Source: Candidatus Lucifugimonas marina (GTDB taxonomy: Bacteria > Chloroflexota > Dehalococcoidia > Lucifugimonadales > Lucifugimonadaceae). Taken from it: a stretch of 64,000 nucleotides of DNA. Positions 8,949 through 17,683 of this stretch are shown here, piece after piece. The first letter of the stretch is position 1, and every line of letters begins with the position of its first letter. The stretch lies in contig CP046147.1 in the NCBI GenBank assembly GCA_029593915.1, positions 1,488,001 through 1,552,000 of the forward strand, written 5' to 3'. Made by a program: the position numbers and the translations under genes. The notes under the pieces are model-generated. The model saw only the letters and a program-made list of their open reading frames with translations, was not told the origin of the DNA and made no database searches.

Positions 8949-10121
8949 ATGAAAGCCAGTCCGAAGATCACTAAAGTTTCGGTCACAACTTTCGAGCATG
9001 AACTCGAAAACGTTGGCAAGGACTACAACACCTTCAACATGGTCTACGAAGCCGGTTCGAAGCTGAAACAGAAAGGAACTGTTCTTCAGATTCACACTGA
9101 TCAAGGGATTGTTGGTGAGTATCCAGAAATAGGCCGTGCTCTTGGCGATGTAGAGACCGTCGCTCAATACCTGATCGGCAAGGACGCTCTCAGCCGAGAG
9201 AAAATTTATAACGATACGAAGCGTGGTCTACGCCACGGTGCGATGCTCGGAGTCGGTGTGATCGACATCTGTCTATGGGACATTGCAGGCAAGCTATACG
9301 ACGAACCTCTTTATCGATTGCTTGGTGGTGAGAAAAAACCACTTCCTGCGTACGCATCCACTCTGCACGGCGACGAAAACGGAGGACTGCAAACGAAAGA
9401 AGATTTCGCCGATTTCGCGGAACAGTGCTACGAGATGGGATACCGGTCGTTCAAAGTCCACGGGTGGGGGCTTGCGGGTAGCAATATCAAGCGTGAAGTC
9501 GACAACGTATTGAATCTTGGAAAACAGTTCGAGAATCGCATGGATCTGCTGATCGACCCTGCATGTGAAATCAAAAACTTTGGTGATGCACTCAGGCTTG
9601 GGTTGGCGTGCGATGAAGCGGGATTCTTCTGGTGGGAGGACCCATACCAAGATGGTGGAGTATCACAATTCGCTCACCGCAAGTTGCGTCAGATGGTCAA
9701 AACTCCGCTTTTGCAAACAGAGCACATACGACTACTGGAACAGCACGTCGATTTCATCGTTGCCGACGGCACCGATTACGTCCGTGCCGGTGCGCACGAA
9801 GATGGCGGTGTTACGGGTGCGATGAAAATCGCCCACGCCTCTGAAGGTTTCGGATTGGATATGGAACTGCACGGTCCTGGACCAGTTCATCGTCACATCA
9901 TGTCCTCGATCAGGAACACGAACTTCTTCGAACTAGGATTGGTTCACCCGAAGGTAAAGACCACTAAGGCTCCGGTGTACCTCGGCTACAACGATGATCT
10001 CGATGGCATCGACAGTGAAGGCAACGTCTATGCTCCAGACGGGCCTGGTATCGGCGTACCACTGGATTGGGACTGGATCCGTGCTCACCAAACCGACGAA
10101 GGCGTCCTTGCCGAAGCGTAA
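8949..10121 (+). CDS. Mandelate racemase/muconate lactonizing (enolase superfamily) enzyme
   Basis: A 390-residue enolase-superfamily member, expected to abstract a proton next to a carboxylate, usually as a sugar-acid dehydratase. Metal ligands fit the family: Asp203 (LLIDPAC), Glu230 (FFWWEDPY) and Glu258 (LLQTEHIR). The second-strand base motif is Lys169-Val-His171 rather than the common Lys-x-Lys, and a His (MELHGPG, about 308) stands where the C-terminal base is expected. There is a short insertion around VADGTDYVRAGAHEDGG. It starts at an ATG after AGGAG-like bases (caggagatcaaaATG). A strong terminator follows. The substrate is not readable. Confidence 0.9.
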   Translation: MKASPKITKVSVTTFEHELENVGKDYNTFNMVYEAGSKLKQKGTVLQIHTDQGIVGEYPEIGRALGDVETVAQYLIGKDALSREKIYNDTKRGLRHGAMLGVGVIDICLWDIAGKLYDEPLYRLLGGEKKPLPAYASTLHGDENGGLQTKEDFADFAEQCYEMGYRSFKVHGWGLAGSNIKREVDNVLNLGKQFENRMDLLIDPACEIKNFGDALRLGLACDEAGFFWWEDPYQDGGVSQFAHRKLRQMVKTPLLQTEHIRLLEQHVDFIVADGTDYVRAGAHEDGGVTGAMKIAHASEGFGLDMELHGPGPVHRHIMSSIRNTNFFELGLVHPKVKTTKAPVYLGYNDDLDGIDSEGNVYAPDGPGIGVPLDWDWIRAHQTDEGVLAEA

Positions 10122-10144
10122 CCGCTATAAAATCGGAAATAAAT

Positions 10145-10199
10145 AAGGGGTTGGGATTTTCGCTGCTGAATGAGAATATCCCGACCCCTTTTTGTTTTT
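10145..10199 (+). terminator. Rho-independent terminator after the enolase-superfamily gene
   Basis: Inverted repeat AAGGGGTTGGGAT (10145-10157) and ATCCCGACCCCTT (10178-10190), 13 pairs with one G-T wobble, extended inward by three more pairs, then a T-rich tail (tttgttttt). It lies 24 bases after the stop codon and just before the convergent DUF4432 copy B, so it may stop transcription from both sides. Confidence 0.92.
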
Positions 10200-10208
10200 C
10201 AGGAGCAG

Positions 10209-11282
10209 TTAGCTCGTTGTCACTTCACCATCTGGAGAGATGCGTGACACACCGGTATTGCTCTCGTACACAACAGCTTTCACAGTTGCAGTGCGAGTTT
10301 CACCCGGCTTGAACACTATCGCTGTTCGCTCGCTAGAGTCAGGTTCAGGTACGCCCGCACTTAAGCTTGTAAATGGCTCGAGCCCAACGTTGTAGGTTCG
10401 TCCGTACCACGGATATCCCGAAGCGCCACCGAACACCTGCCAGTACCAGAGGTATTTGAACGTTTCGACCGGATACGCAAGCCCGAAGCCCACACCCCTA
10501 TCAGGGTTTGTCACGGCATACCAGCCTTCTTTTTGGTTCTTGAACACTGAATAATCCTGAAGACGATCAGATTTTGGCGGGAATTTGCTCAGATCTACTG
10601 GGCTGCCGTCCTGGGCAACTGCATTCGGCCATTTGCCGACGTGTCCGTCTTGAAGGCGATCACCACCTCTTTCTGGAACGAAATGATCAGCCGGCGCCAT
10701 GTCGAGTCGGCAGTTCGGAGTCAAGAACGGGTCACCCAGCGCAACGTGTTGCCCCCACTCAGCTTCGGCATCTTCCTCTGCCTGGTTCGTAAGGGTGTCG
10801 GTAACAGTCACAACTGGGCTATTTGCCTCAATGGTCACGACTTTTTCGATCCAGAACGGAGTTCTGACAGTTCGAACTGTGAACTTCGCGCTGACTCGCT
10901 CTGGGGTATCTTCGAGTATCACCGCGTCCCACGGCATAAGGGTAGCCTCGGTATGCTGACCTAAATCTGCGTTGGCGTACTTCTGAGGCGGCCCACCAGT
11001 AGGAGCAATGGTCTGCCACCCTCCGATGTAGGCATCGTGCCAAATGTTGTCACCGTTTCCGGTTGGCGGGGTCGAAAGAGACTGATTTCTCACCGACCAT
11101 GGCGTTCTCCACATGAACTCAGTATCTGACTTTTTGTGAATAAGCTCGAATACGTCGGCAGCCTTGTCGGCAAGAATCGAAACTTTTACGATTTCGTTTT
11201 CCAGTACGACAGTCTTCAGACCACGATAGGTCCAGGAATCTGAAATCCTGCAACCTGTTGTTCGTTCATTTTGGTAGTGCAT
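10209..11282 (-). CDS. DUF4432 family protein (aldose-1-epimerase-like), copy B
   Basis: A 357-residue paralogue of the gene at 6557-7639. It opens MHYQNERTTGCRISDSWTYR and shares LKTVVLENE, the ADKAAD segment, FMWRTPWSVR, GGWQTIAPTGG and SGYPWYGRTYNVGLEP. The middle is more diverged (SPVVTVTDTLTNQAEEDAEAEW), which suggests a different substrate rather than a recent duplicate. The gene is alone on its strand between the enolase-superfamily gene (convergent) and the response regulator (divergent). The catalytic role of DUF4432 is not established; a sugar-binding or epimerase function is inferred from the fold. Confidence 0.85.
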   Translation of the reverse strand: MHYQNERTTGCRISDSWTYRGLKTVVLENEIVKVSILADKAADVFELIHKKSDTEFMWRTPWSVRNQSLSTPPTGNGDNIWHDAYIGGWQTIAPTGGPPQKYANADLGQHTEATLMPWDAVILEDTPERVSAKFTVRTVRTPFWIEKVVTIEANSPVVTVTDTLTNQAEEDAEAEWGQHVALGDPFLTPNCRLDMAPADHFVPERGGDRLQDGHVGKWPNAVAQDGSPVDLSKFPPKSDRLQDYSVFKNQKEGWYAVTNPDRGVGFGLAYPVETFKYLWYWQVFGGASGYPWYGRTYNVGLEPFTSLSAGVPEPDSSERTAIVFKPGETRTATVKAVVYESNTGVSRISPDGEVTTS

Positions 11283-11497
11283 ATTGCTCCTGTTTGCATT
11301 CTTGGGAAACGAATCCTGTAGTACGTTTGAACGACAGGGTGTCTTTCTGATTCAGGGTTTATTTTGCATCTTAGCGTTCCAATCGGGTGCAATCACGGCT
11401 GATATGTGGAAGAATCAGATGCATAACGATGAACAAGTCGCTATTGAGCGTCGGCAACGCGTTCACGCGTACGTATTTTGTAGGGGTAAGTAAGTAA

Positions 11498-11884
11498 TTG
11501 GCTCGAATACTTCTAGTTGATGACAGCCCCGACGTGCGCTTGGCACTTGCCACTATTCTCGAAGACGCTGGGCACGATGTGGTGGAAGCGGAAGATGGCG
11601 ATCAGGTCTTCGACCTAGCCGTTGCCGAATCACCAAATCTCGTTCTTCTAGACGTAATGATGCCTCGAGTTAACGGCTTCGACGCGCTAGCCACCTTGAA
11701 AGCAGATACTCGAACAAGCCCGATACCTGTAATCATGGTTACCGCTAAAGGTCGGCCTGAAGATATGGCGATGGCACGTTCACTAGGTGCCGTTGAATAC
11801 ATCACAAAGCCGTGGGCCGATGGCGACGTTGAACTACGAGTCGACTGGGCACTTGCAGCTGACCACGAGCAGAAAAGCCGCTAA
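11498..11884 (+). CDS. Single-domain response regulator (CheY-like), copy 1
   Basis: A 128-residue receiver domain with no output domain. The phosphorylation site is intact: acidic pair Asp8-Asp9, phospho-acceptor Asp52 (LLDVMMP), Thr82 (MVTAKG) and Lys104 (ITKPW). It initiates at a TTG at 11498 preceded by AGGGG; the first residues MARILLVDD match the family start. No histidine kinase is within the window. It closely resembles the receiver at 34881-35294, with the same residue numbers and the same TKPW...WAL ending. The 215 bases upstream presumably hold the promoter, and I see no clear element there. Confidence 0.93.
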   Translation: MARILLVDDSPDVRLALATILEDAGHDVVEAEDGDQVFDLAVAESPNLVLLDVMMPRVNGFDALATLKADTRTSPIPVIMVTAKGRPEDMAMARSLGAVEYITKPWADGDVELRVDWALAADHEQKSR

Positions 11885-11908
11885 AACCCTGTCCAATTCG
11901 ATTAGCTC

Positions 11909-12787
11909 ATGACCGGCTCAGCAATCGCGCTTGTCCTAATCGCTGCTCTCTGCCACGCCTCTTGGAATTTACTGGTTCGTCGAGCACCTATTCCAGAACT
12001 TGCAAACTGGTTCATGGCATTCCTCGGCGGAGTGTTCGCGCTTCCATTCGCCATCTACTACTTGGTGACCGACCCACCCTCGGCAATCGGGTGGGTATTC
12101 GTGTTTGGAACCATTGTTCTTCACATTGGTTACTTCTTCACTCTCGGCCGCGCCTACAAGCACGGCGATATGTCGGTTGTATACCCGGTGGCTCGTGGTT
12201 TGGGACTCGTCTTAATCCCAGTGTTCGGCGTTCTGATACTGAATGAATCGGTGTCGGCATACGCAGCGTTAGGAATTGCTGCGATTTTTGCCGGTGTGAT
12301 CATTGTCGGTGCATCTTCCCCCGCGGGTCTGAAGATATGGCTACACCCGAGATCGCTTTTAGCCAACCGTGGAGTGGCTTTCGCCATAGCCACCGGGTTG
12401 CTCATAGCCAGCTACTCGAATTGGGACAAGCGTGGAGTCGAGTATGTAGCGCCGCTTCTCTATATGTTCACCGTCCAACTCGGAGGTTCGCTTGGAATCC
12501 TGCCGGTATTACGTCGGTCGTATGGCGTCAACGATTTCAAAGTCGAGTTCAAACGCAGATGGAAAATATCGATAGCCGGTGGAGCACTTCAGTTCACTTC
12601 CTACGGGCTAGTTCTTACCGCGTTCACCCTCGCTCCAGTCAGCTACGTGGGACCATTCAGAGAATTGGCGATTGTGTTCGGGGTGCTGCTAGCAGCATTC
12701 GTGCTGAAAGAGTCTGTCGGTAAAACTCGAATAGTCGGCGCGACCGCAATTGGACTGGGCGCCGTGGCGGTGGCGCTCGCTCCTTAG
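11909..12787 (+). CDS. EamA/DMT family transporter
   Basis: A 292-residue integral membrane protein of the drug/metabolite transporter superfamily, with about ten hydrophobic helices in two EamA repeats. The repeats are recognisable by GRAYKHGDMSVVYPVARGLGLVLIP in the first half and FTLAPVSYVGPFRELAIVFGVL in the second. Members export or import small metabolites; the solute is unknown. It starts 24 bases after the response regulator stop and may share its transcript. It ends convergently with, and overlaps by four bases, the amidohydrolase at 12784. Confidence 0.9.
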   Translation: MTGSAIALVLIAALCHASWNLLVRRAPIPELANWFMAFLGGVFALPFAIYYLVTDPPSAIGWVFVFGTIVLHIGYFFTLGRAYKHGDMSVVYPVARGLGLVLIPVFGVLILNESVSAYAALGIAAIFAGVIIVGASSPAGLKIWLHPRSLLANRGVAFAIATGLLIASYSNWDKRGVEYVAPLLYMFTVQLGGSLGILPVLRRSYGVNDFKVEFKRRWKISIAGGALQFTSYGLVLTAFTLAPVSYVGPFRELAIVFGVLLAAFVLKESVGKTRIVGATAIGLGAVAVALAP

Positions 12788-13587
12788 AACCCCAGCAACC
12801 GTCTGAGGTTCCCGCCTTTGACCTTTGCTCTGTCTTCTGTTGACCAGTGAGCCATGTGTGCGTCTACTATCCCCGGTGTTCCGCTTCCCCACACCATTCG
12901 ATCTGGCCCGAACGAGTCTGCTACCCATCGACTAAACGGGATGACACTTTCGAACAATGGCTCGTCTGTGGCGTAGTGGTTCAGCCCCGACAATTTCATG
13001 TAAACGTTGTCTAGTTCGCTCATTCGAATCGTGTCGGAAAATTCAGGACCTGATCCATACTTGGCTTCAGCCATGTGGTCGACTAGAACTGTGAACTCAG
13101 GAAATTCTCGTGCCAGCTCAGCCGCTTGTGCTGAGTAATCAGGGCCGATGTGCAGTTCGATTATTAGACCTAACTCACCTGCAGTTCTCCAAAGTTCCCT
13201 CACGTTGGCATCTCGGAATGAATCTAGATACTCACGTTTGCCTTCATGAGCGTGAAATCGGAACGCGACAAGCGAGTCGCCATGATCTGCGACCAATGCC
13301 CGGAGCTTTGCTGGTGCGTCGTCGTCTTTTGGGTAGAACAACGCAGTTGTCTTGAACAGGTCCGGACGAGCCGCGACGCAATCGAGCGCGAGCCTGTGAT
13401 CATCACCATAAGGCTCGGGGTGCACCAGCACCGCCCTGTCGATACCTTCCTCTTCCATTCTTGCCAGATAATCAGCAAGCGGGTCGCTGAAACGCATATC
13501 CTGTTGAGGGTGGTATGCCGCTTTCTCGTGGAATGGATACTTTTCGGTATCAGAACTGAACATGTGTGCGTTCCATTCAATAATCAT
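12784..13587 (-). CDS. Amidohydrolase-2 family protein lacking usual metal residues
   Basis: A 267-residue TIM-barrel protein related to amidohydrolase-2. The start at 13587 is set by MIIEWNAHMFSSD and an AGGTGG ribosome site six bases upstream; the frame extends further but without support. Unlike the paralogue at 4617, the N-terminal HxH reads His-Met-Phe, and the C-terminal Asp of WGSD is replaced (MVWGSGTPG). The central His (VLVDHMAEAK) and another His (LIIELHIGPDYS) remain. It may bind metal differently, work without metal, or be non-catalytic. The neighbouring transporter hints at catabolism, but no substrate can be named. Confidence 0.82.
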   Translation of the reverse strand: MIIEWNAHMFSSDTEKYPFHEKAAYHPQQDMRFSDPLADYLARMEEEGIDRAVLVHPEPYGDDHRLALDCVAARPDLFKTTALFYPKDDDAPAKLRALVADHGDSLVAFRFHAHEGKREYLDSFRDANVRELWRTAGELGLIIELHIGPDYSAQAAELAREFPEFTVLVDHMAEAKYGSGPEFSDTIRMSELDNVYMKLSGLNHYATDEPLFESVIPFSRWVADSFGPDRMVWGSGTPGIVDAHMAHWSTEDRAKVKGGNLRRLLGF

Positions 13588-13810
13588 TAATATCCACCTG
13601 ATTTTGGTCGAGCTTGATTTCGTTCCGATATGCTGAAGGCATTCTGCACGTATCGGACTCTGTTTGGGGCACATTGAGCTGCGACTGCCTCCCTGAATCG
13701 GGTCTGCAAACCGCGAGGGCGCTCTGCGAAAGTAAACCTACTTCCACTCACAATCGAGAATTGATCGAACGGTGTCTCGTTCCAGAGACGCGTTCGTCAT
13801 GGTGTAGGTC

Positions 13811-15493
13811 ATGCTGCAGATATCTGGGATCACAAAATCATTCGGTCCCACAACGATCCTTGAAAACGTTTCGTTCCACGTAAACACTGGCGAGAAAATA
13901 GCGCTTGTAGGACCAAACGGTTCAGGGAAATCCACGATATTGAACTTGCTTTCAGGCGAAATGCTTCCTGATTCAGGTTCTATATCCAACAGTCGAAATT
14001 CAAAAATATGCTATTTGCGACAAGGCATTACCGACAATTCGATGTCGGTAGAATTCGCCGCGAGCTCTGTTATTTCCGGTGGTGCAGTGGCGCTCCGCAA
14101 AGTCCGCAGGCTAGAAGCTCTTCTAAGCGACCCTGATACTGGCGACGACCTATTCGATCAATACGCTTCTGCGCTGGAAGAACTCGATCGCATGGGAGTT
14201 CAACAAATCCTGGATCGTCTCGATGAATCGCTTCGGACGCTTAAGCTCACCGACGTTTCGTTCTCCCTGCCTGTATCGACGCTAAGCGGTGGTCAAAAAT
14301 CCCGTATTGCGCTCGCTGGAATACTTGCAGCCGATCCTGACGTGTTGCTGCTCGATGAACCTACAAACCATCTCGACCTACCTGCGCTTGAATGGCTGGA
14401 AACCTTTGTGAACGCCTACAAAGGAACATGCCTGATCGTTTCACATGATCGCCTATTCCTCGATCACACCGTGACTCGAATCTTAGAAATTCAACCCGAT
14501 GGTTCGGTTCAAAATTTTGCAGGAAACTATTCTGACTTTGTCGAGTTGAAGGACGCCCAGCGCGCCAGCCAGCTAGAGAAGTGGAAATCTCAAGAAGCTG
14601 AAGCGAGGCGAATCCGAGCTGACATTGCAAAGCAAAAAGAAGCAGCCAACAACATGGCTGCTAAACGTAAGCCGACAGACAACTCGTACAAATACTGGGC
14701 ACCAGAGAATACGTCCAAGGTGATCGCTCGAAGAGCAAAAACTCGTGAATCTAAGTTGTCTCGATTCGAATCATCTGAAACACGCGTTGAGAAGCCAAGC
14801 CAAGCATGGAAAATGAAGCTTGATCTCGACTCTGCCAACCGCAGCGGCGATCTGCTGATAAAGATCGAACAAGCAGTCGTAGGCTACAGCACGGAGCCAA
14901 TCTACTCAGCGCTCGATCTCGAACTGAGATTTGGGGAACGCATCGCACTCATGGGGGGGAACGGTGCTGGCAAAAGCACTCTATTCAAGTTGTTCACAGA
15001 AGAACTCAAACCCAATTCAGGGTCTATCCGTATCGGTACAGGTGTCACAGTTGGCTACATGCCGCAAGAAACTCAGAATTTCGGGGATTCGCAAACTCCG
15101 CTTGAATTCATCAGGGCTGTGACAGATATCACTGATACTGAGGCACGAAATTTCCTTCACTTCTTCCTTTTTCAAGGAGATGGAGTGTTCACACCAATCA
15201 CAAACCTGAGCTACGGAGAAAGATCTCGACTCACTCTCGCCGGGATCGTAGTCAAAGAACCTAACCTGCTGCTTCTCGATGAGCCATTGAATCATCTGGA
15301 CATTCCTTCACGCGAACGTTTCGAAGAAGCGCTTGGGCAATACCCAGGAACAGTTGTTACGGCTACTCACGATAGAACTTTTGTCGACAACTATGCGACG
15401 TCGATTTGGTGGCTGGATAAAGATGGCTCCAGCAGCACACTAAAAAAGTTCATCGACAGACGTGATCTGGAAACTAGTGGTGTGCTTGCATGA
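13811..15493 (+). CDS. ABC-F family ATPase
   Basis: A soluble twin-ATPase protein of 560 residues without membrane segments, of the ABC-F type that acts on ribosomes (translation factor or antibiotic protection). Domain 1 has Walker A GPNGSGKST (34-42), signature LSGGQ (158-162) and Walker B LLLDEPTNHLD. A charged linker follows (about 250-340, many Lys, Arg and Glu). Domain 2 has GGNGAGKST, LSYGERSR in place of LSGGQ, and LLLDEPLNHLD. The standard ABC-F order is thus complete. Which subfamily it belongs to cannot be settled here. It stands alone, transcribed away from the amidohydrolase. Confidence 0.92.
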   Translation: MLQISGITKSFGPTTILENVSFHVNTGEKIALVGPNGSGKSTILNLLSGEMLPDSGSISNSRNSKICYLRQGITDNSMSVEFAASSVISGGAVALRKVRRLEALLSDPDTGDDLFDQYASALEELDRMGVQQILDRLDESLRTLKLTDVSFSLPVSTLSGGQKSRIALAGILAADPDVLLLDEPTNHLDLPALEWLETFVNAYKGTCLIVSHDRLFLDHTVTRILEIQPDGSVQNFAGNYSDFVELKDAQRASQLEKWKSQEAEARRIRADIAKQKEAANNMAAKRKPTDNSYKYWAPENTSKVIARRAKTRESKLSRFESSETRVEKPSQAWKMKLDLDSANRSGDLLIKIEQAVVGYSTEPIYSALDLELRFGERIALMGGNGAGKSTLFKLFTEELKPNSGSIRIGTGVTVGYMPQETQNFGDSQTPLEFIRAVTDITDTEARNFLHFFLFQGDGVFTPITNLSYGERSRLTLAGIVVKEPNLLLLDEPLNHLDIPSRERFEEALGQYPGTVVTATHDRTFVDNYATSIWWLDKDGSSSTLKKFIDRRDLETSGVLA

Positions 15494-15628
15494 AAGATTG
15501 CACATGACGTTTCGTCCGCGACAAATATCGATTACTGAGATTGACCATCACCTACAAATTGACGCTGCGGAATCTCACCCATACTATTAACAATTAGTTC
15601 TACTCCCTGAACGGATTTAGATTCCATT

Positions 15629-15736
15629 ATGAGAATCCTTCAGGTTGTCGGTGAATCAACGAGCTTCGGATCAGGAGCTGCTGTTGTCACTCCCGGCCGG
15701 ACTGCCGGAAGTGATGTATGCAACTCCTTCCGTTGA
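15629..15736 (+). CDS. Possible 35-residue leader peptide upstream of thrC
   Basis: A short frame starts at ATG 15629 and ends at TGA 15734-15736, overlapping the GAGAGG that should serve as the thrC ribosome site. The peptide (MRILQVVGEST..., ending NSFR) has no run of Thr or Ile codons, so classical attenuation is not suggested. Its end next to the thrC start would allow translational coupling. A hairpin (15688-15713) lies inside it. It could equally be chance; no strong ribosome site precedes it. Confidence 0.25.
   Translation: MRILQVVGESTSFGSGAAVVTPGRTAGSDVCNSFR
15688..15713 (+). promoter_or_regulatory. Hairpin in the thrC leader
   Basis: CACTCCCGGC (15688-15697) pairs with GCCGGAAGTG (15704-15713), nine pairs around one C-A mismatch and a six-base loop, 40 bases before the thrC start. 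There is no T-tract, so it is not a terminator by itself. A leader control element is possible. The rest of the 260-base gap from 15494 shows nothing recognisable, and it does not match a riboswitch I know. Confidence 0.35.
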
Positions 15737-15753
15737 GAGGTCCAGTTTAGAAA

Positions 15754-16983
15754 TTGCCAAACGTCCAGTCCCTCCGCTGTAAAGAATGCGGTCGCGACTA
15801 CCCACAAGAGCCGATTTATGTTTGCGACTTTTGTTTTGGCCCGCTAGAAGTCAATTACGACTACGACGCGATTGCCAAAAACATCAGCCGAGAATCGATC
15901 CAAGACGGTCCTTTGACCATCTGGCGATATGACGAGCTTCTGCCAGCCAGCAGAGACAACGCCGTCAGCATCGGTGCTGGCATGACACCGCTCCTTAAAG
16001 CCGAAAACCTCGGTAAGGAGCTAGGTCTCAACAACCTGTGGATCAAAAACGATGCCGCAAACCCAACGCATTCGTTCAAGGATCGTGTGGTTTCAGTCGC
16101 ATCAACAAAAGCAGTTGAATTCGATTTCGACACCATCGCATGTGCATCAACAGGTAACCTCGCTGGTGCAACTGCAGCTCACGGCGCAAAAGCCGGAATG
16201 AACACAATGGTGTTTATTCCATCTGATCTCGAACGAGGAAAGATACTTGGTGCTGCCGTGTTCGGATCTGTCGTTCTCGTCAACGGTAACTACGACGACG
16301 TGAACCGACTATGTTCAGAACTAGGCGACGACCGCCGTTGGGCTTTCGTGAACATCAACATGCGCCCCTACTACTCAGAGGGCAGCAAGTCGATTGGATA
16401 CGAACTCGCTGAGCAGCTTGGTTGGCGAGCACCGGAACACGTAATCGTTCCGGTTGCATCAGGATCGCTGTTCACCAAGGTTTACAAAGGGCTTCAAGAA
16501 TTTGCCCAGCTCGGAATCATCGACAGCGCTGACACAAAAATGCACATCGCCCAGCCGTTTGGCTGCTCGCCTGTTGCAAAGGCGTTCGTCGAAGGTCAGG
16601 CACACCCAAAACCAGTTGTCCCTGACACGATTGCGAAGTCGTTAGCTATTGGGTCGCCAGCTGACGGCATGTACAGCGTAGGCATTGCCAACAAAACGGG
16701 TGGTTCCGGAACGATCGTTCCAGAGTCTGAAATCTCAGAAGGCATGAAGCTTCTCGCTGAAACCGAAGGTATTTTCACTGAGACTGCCGGCGGTGTTGTG
16801 ATCTCGACACTCCGACGACTCGCTCGTGAAGGCGTGATCGGTCCGGACGAAGAAACCGTCGCACTTATCACGGGTACCGGACTCAAAACCCTTGAAGCAA
16901 TCGCTGATTCAGTCGAAACTGTAACGATCGATCCGACAATACGGTCGTTCGACGAAGTCGTGACAGGAGCAGCAGTTAGCTAA
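15754..16983 (+). CDS. thrC: Threonine synthase
   Basis: A PLP enzyme converting O-phosphohomoserine to threonine; 409 residues. The N-terminus carries a zinc-ribbon-like element (CKECGRDYP ... CDFCFGPLEV) typical of one threonine synthase class. The PLP lysine is in NPTHSFKDRV, the phosphate and PLP contacts include ASTGNLAGATAAHGAK, and a late GTGLKT loop is present. It initiates at TTG 15754 after GAGAGG. The stop overlaps the ATG of the NIL-domain gene (TAATG). The pairing of thrC with NIL and MoaD-like genes is discussed under findings. Confidence 0.94.
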   Translation: MPNVQSLRCKECGRDYPQEPIYVCDFCFGPLEVNYDYDAIAKNISRESIQDGPLTIWRYDELLPASRDNAVSIGAGMTPLLKAENLGKELGLNNLWIKNDAANPTHSFKDRVVSVASTKAVEFDFDTIACASTGNLAGATAAHGAKAGMNTMVFIPSDLERGKILGAAVFGSVVLVNGNYDDVNRLCSELGDDRRWAFVNINMRPYYSEGSKSIGYELAEQLGWRAPEHVIVPVASGSLFTKVYKGLQEFAQLGIIDSADTKMHIAQPFGCSPVAKAFVEGQAHPKPVVPDTIAKSLAIGSPADGMYSVGIANKTGGSGTIVPESEISEGMKLLAETEGIFTETAGGVVISTLRRLAREGVIGPDEETVALITGTGLKTLEAIADSVETVTIDPTIRSFDEVVTGAAVS

Positions 16984-17225
16984 TGCCATTCCGAAGAGTG
17001 AAATTCGTTTTCAAGACTGAAAGAATTAAGAGTCCTGTTATTTACGAACTCGGACATAAGTTTGAGATTGTGACAAATATCAGGCGAGCCGATATCGATT
17101 CGGAGAATGGCTGGGTCATACTCGAACTCGAAGGTGCAGTCGACGAAATTGAACGCGGGCTGGAATGGGTGCGAGAACAAGGATCAGAAGTTCAGAATCT
17201 AGACGGCGACATTCTCGCAGGCTGA
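16983..17225 (+). CDS. NIL-domain small protein
   Basis: An 80-residue stand-alone NIL domain, a ferredoxin-like fold otherwise found at the C-terminus of methionine ABC-transporter ATPases and in proteins of sulfur and homocysteine metabolism. The pattern VKFVFKTERIKSPVIYELGH, then NIRRADID, then GWVILELEG and a helix ending in Gly-rich residues is typical. Its ATG overlaps the thrC stop, implying coupled translation. It may sense or bind a sulfur amino acid; that is inference from the family. No frame damage is seen. Confidence 0.85.
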   Translation: MPFRRVKFVFKTERIKSPVIYELGHKFEIVTNIRRADIDSENGWVILELEGAVDEIERGLEWVREQGSEVQNLDGDILAG

Positions 17226-17360
17226 GTTCTTAGTTCGATCTGATAAACAACAACAACGCTTATTTGCAACGATTTCGAGTAAATAGCGTCTAACATACTT
17301 GTAGACAAATAATGAGATAGGAATTCTGTTTCTGAATCTCACGAGAAAACAGGAAAACTG

Positions 17361-17642
17361 ATGGCCGTTACAGTAAAAATCCCAACACCTCTCAGGAAAC
17401 TGACAAATGGTGAGACCAGCGTCGACGCCGACGGAGCAACCATTGGCGCTATCGTCGAAGCGCTCGAATCTTCATACCCAGGTATGAAGGAACGTTTGAT
17501 CGACGACGAAGGTGGTCTTCGTCACTTCGTCAACATCTACTTGAACGGTGAAGACGTTAGATATCTCGACGGCCTGAACAGCGCTGTAGGCGACAGAGAC
17601 GAGCTGAGCATCGTTCCTGCGGTTGCCGGTGGATTAAGCTAG
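17361..17642 (+). CDS. MoaD/ThiS-like ubiquitin-fold sulfur carrier candidate
   Basis: A 93-residue beta-grasp protein similar to MoaD, ThiS and SAMP-type carriers: MAVTVKIPTPLRKLTNGE, then IVEALESSYPGMKERL, NIYLNGEDVRYLDGL and DELSIVPAVAGG. The usual C-terminal Gly-Gly, which is adenylated and thiocarboxylated, is followed here by Leu-Ser. The carrier would need trimming of two residues, as known for a homocysteine-forming ThiS-like carrier in some bacteria. No MoeB/ThiF-type activating enzyme or JAMM protease is in the window. The start follows an AGGAAAACTG context. The gene is 135 bases after the NIL gene and is followed by a terminator. Confidence 0.85.
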   Translation: MAVTVKIPTPLRKLTNGETSVDADGATIGAIVEALESSYPGMKERLIDDEGGLRHFVNIYLNGEDVRYLDGLNSAVGDRDELSIVPAVAGGLS

Positions 17643-17683
17643 TTCGTTCCGCATCTAGCTGAATTACAAGAAGTAGTTACGTA

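Noticed and set aside
15629-15736. Classical threonine/isoleucine attenuator peptide
   Set aside because: The short peptide lacks a run of Thr or Ile codons, so it is kept only as a weak leader candidate.
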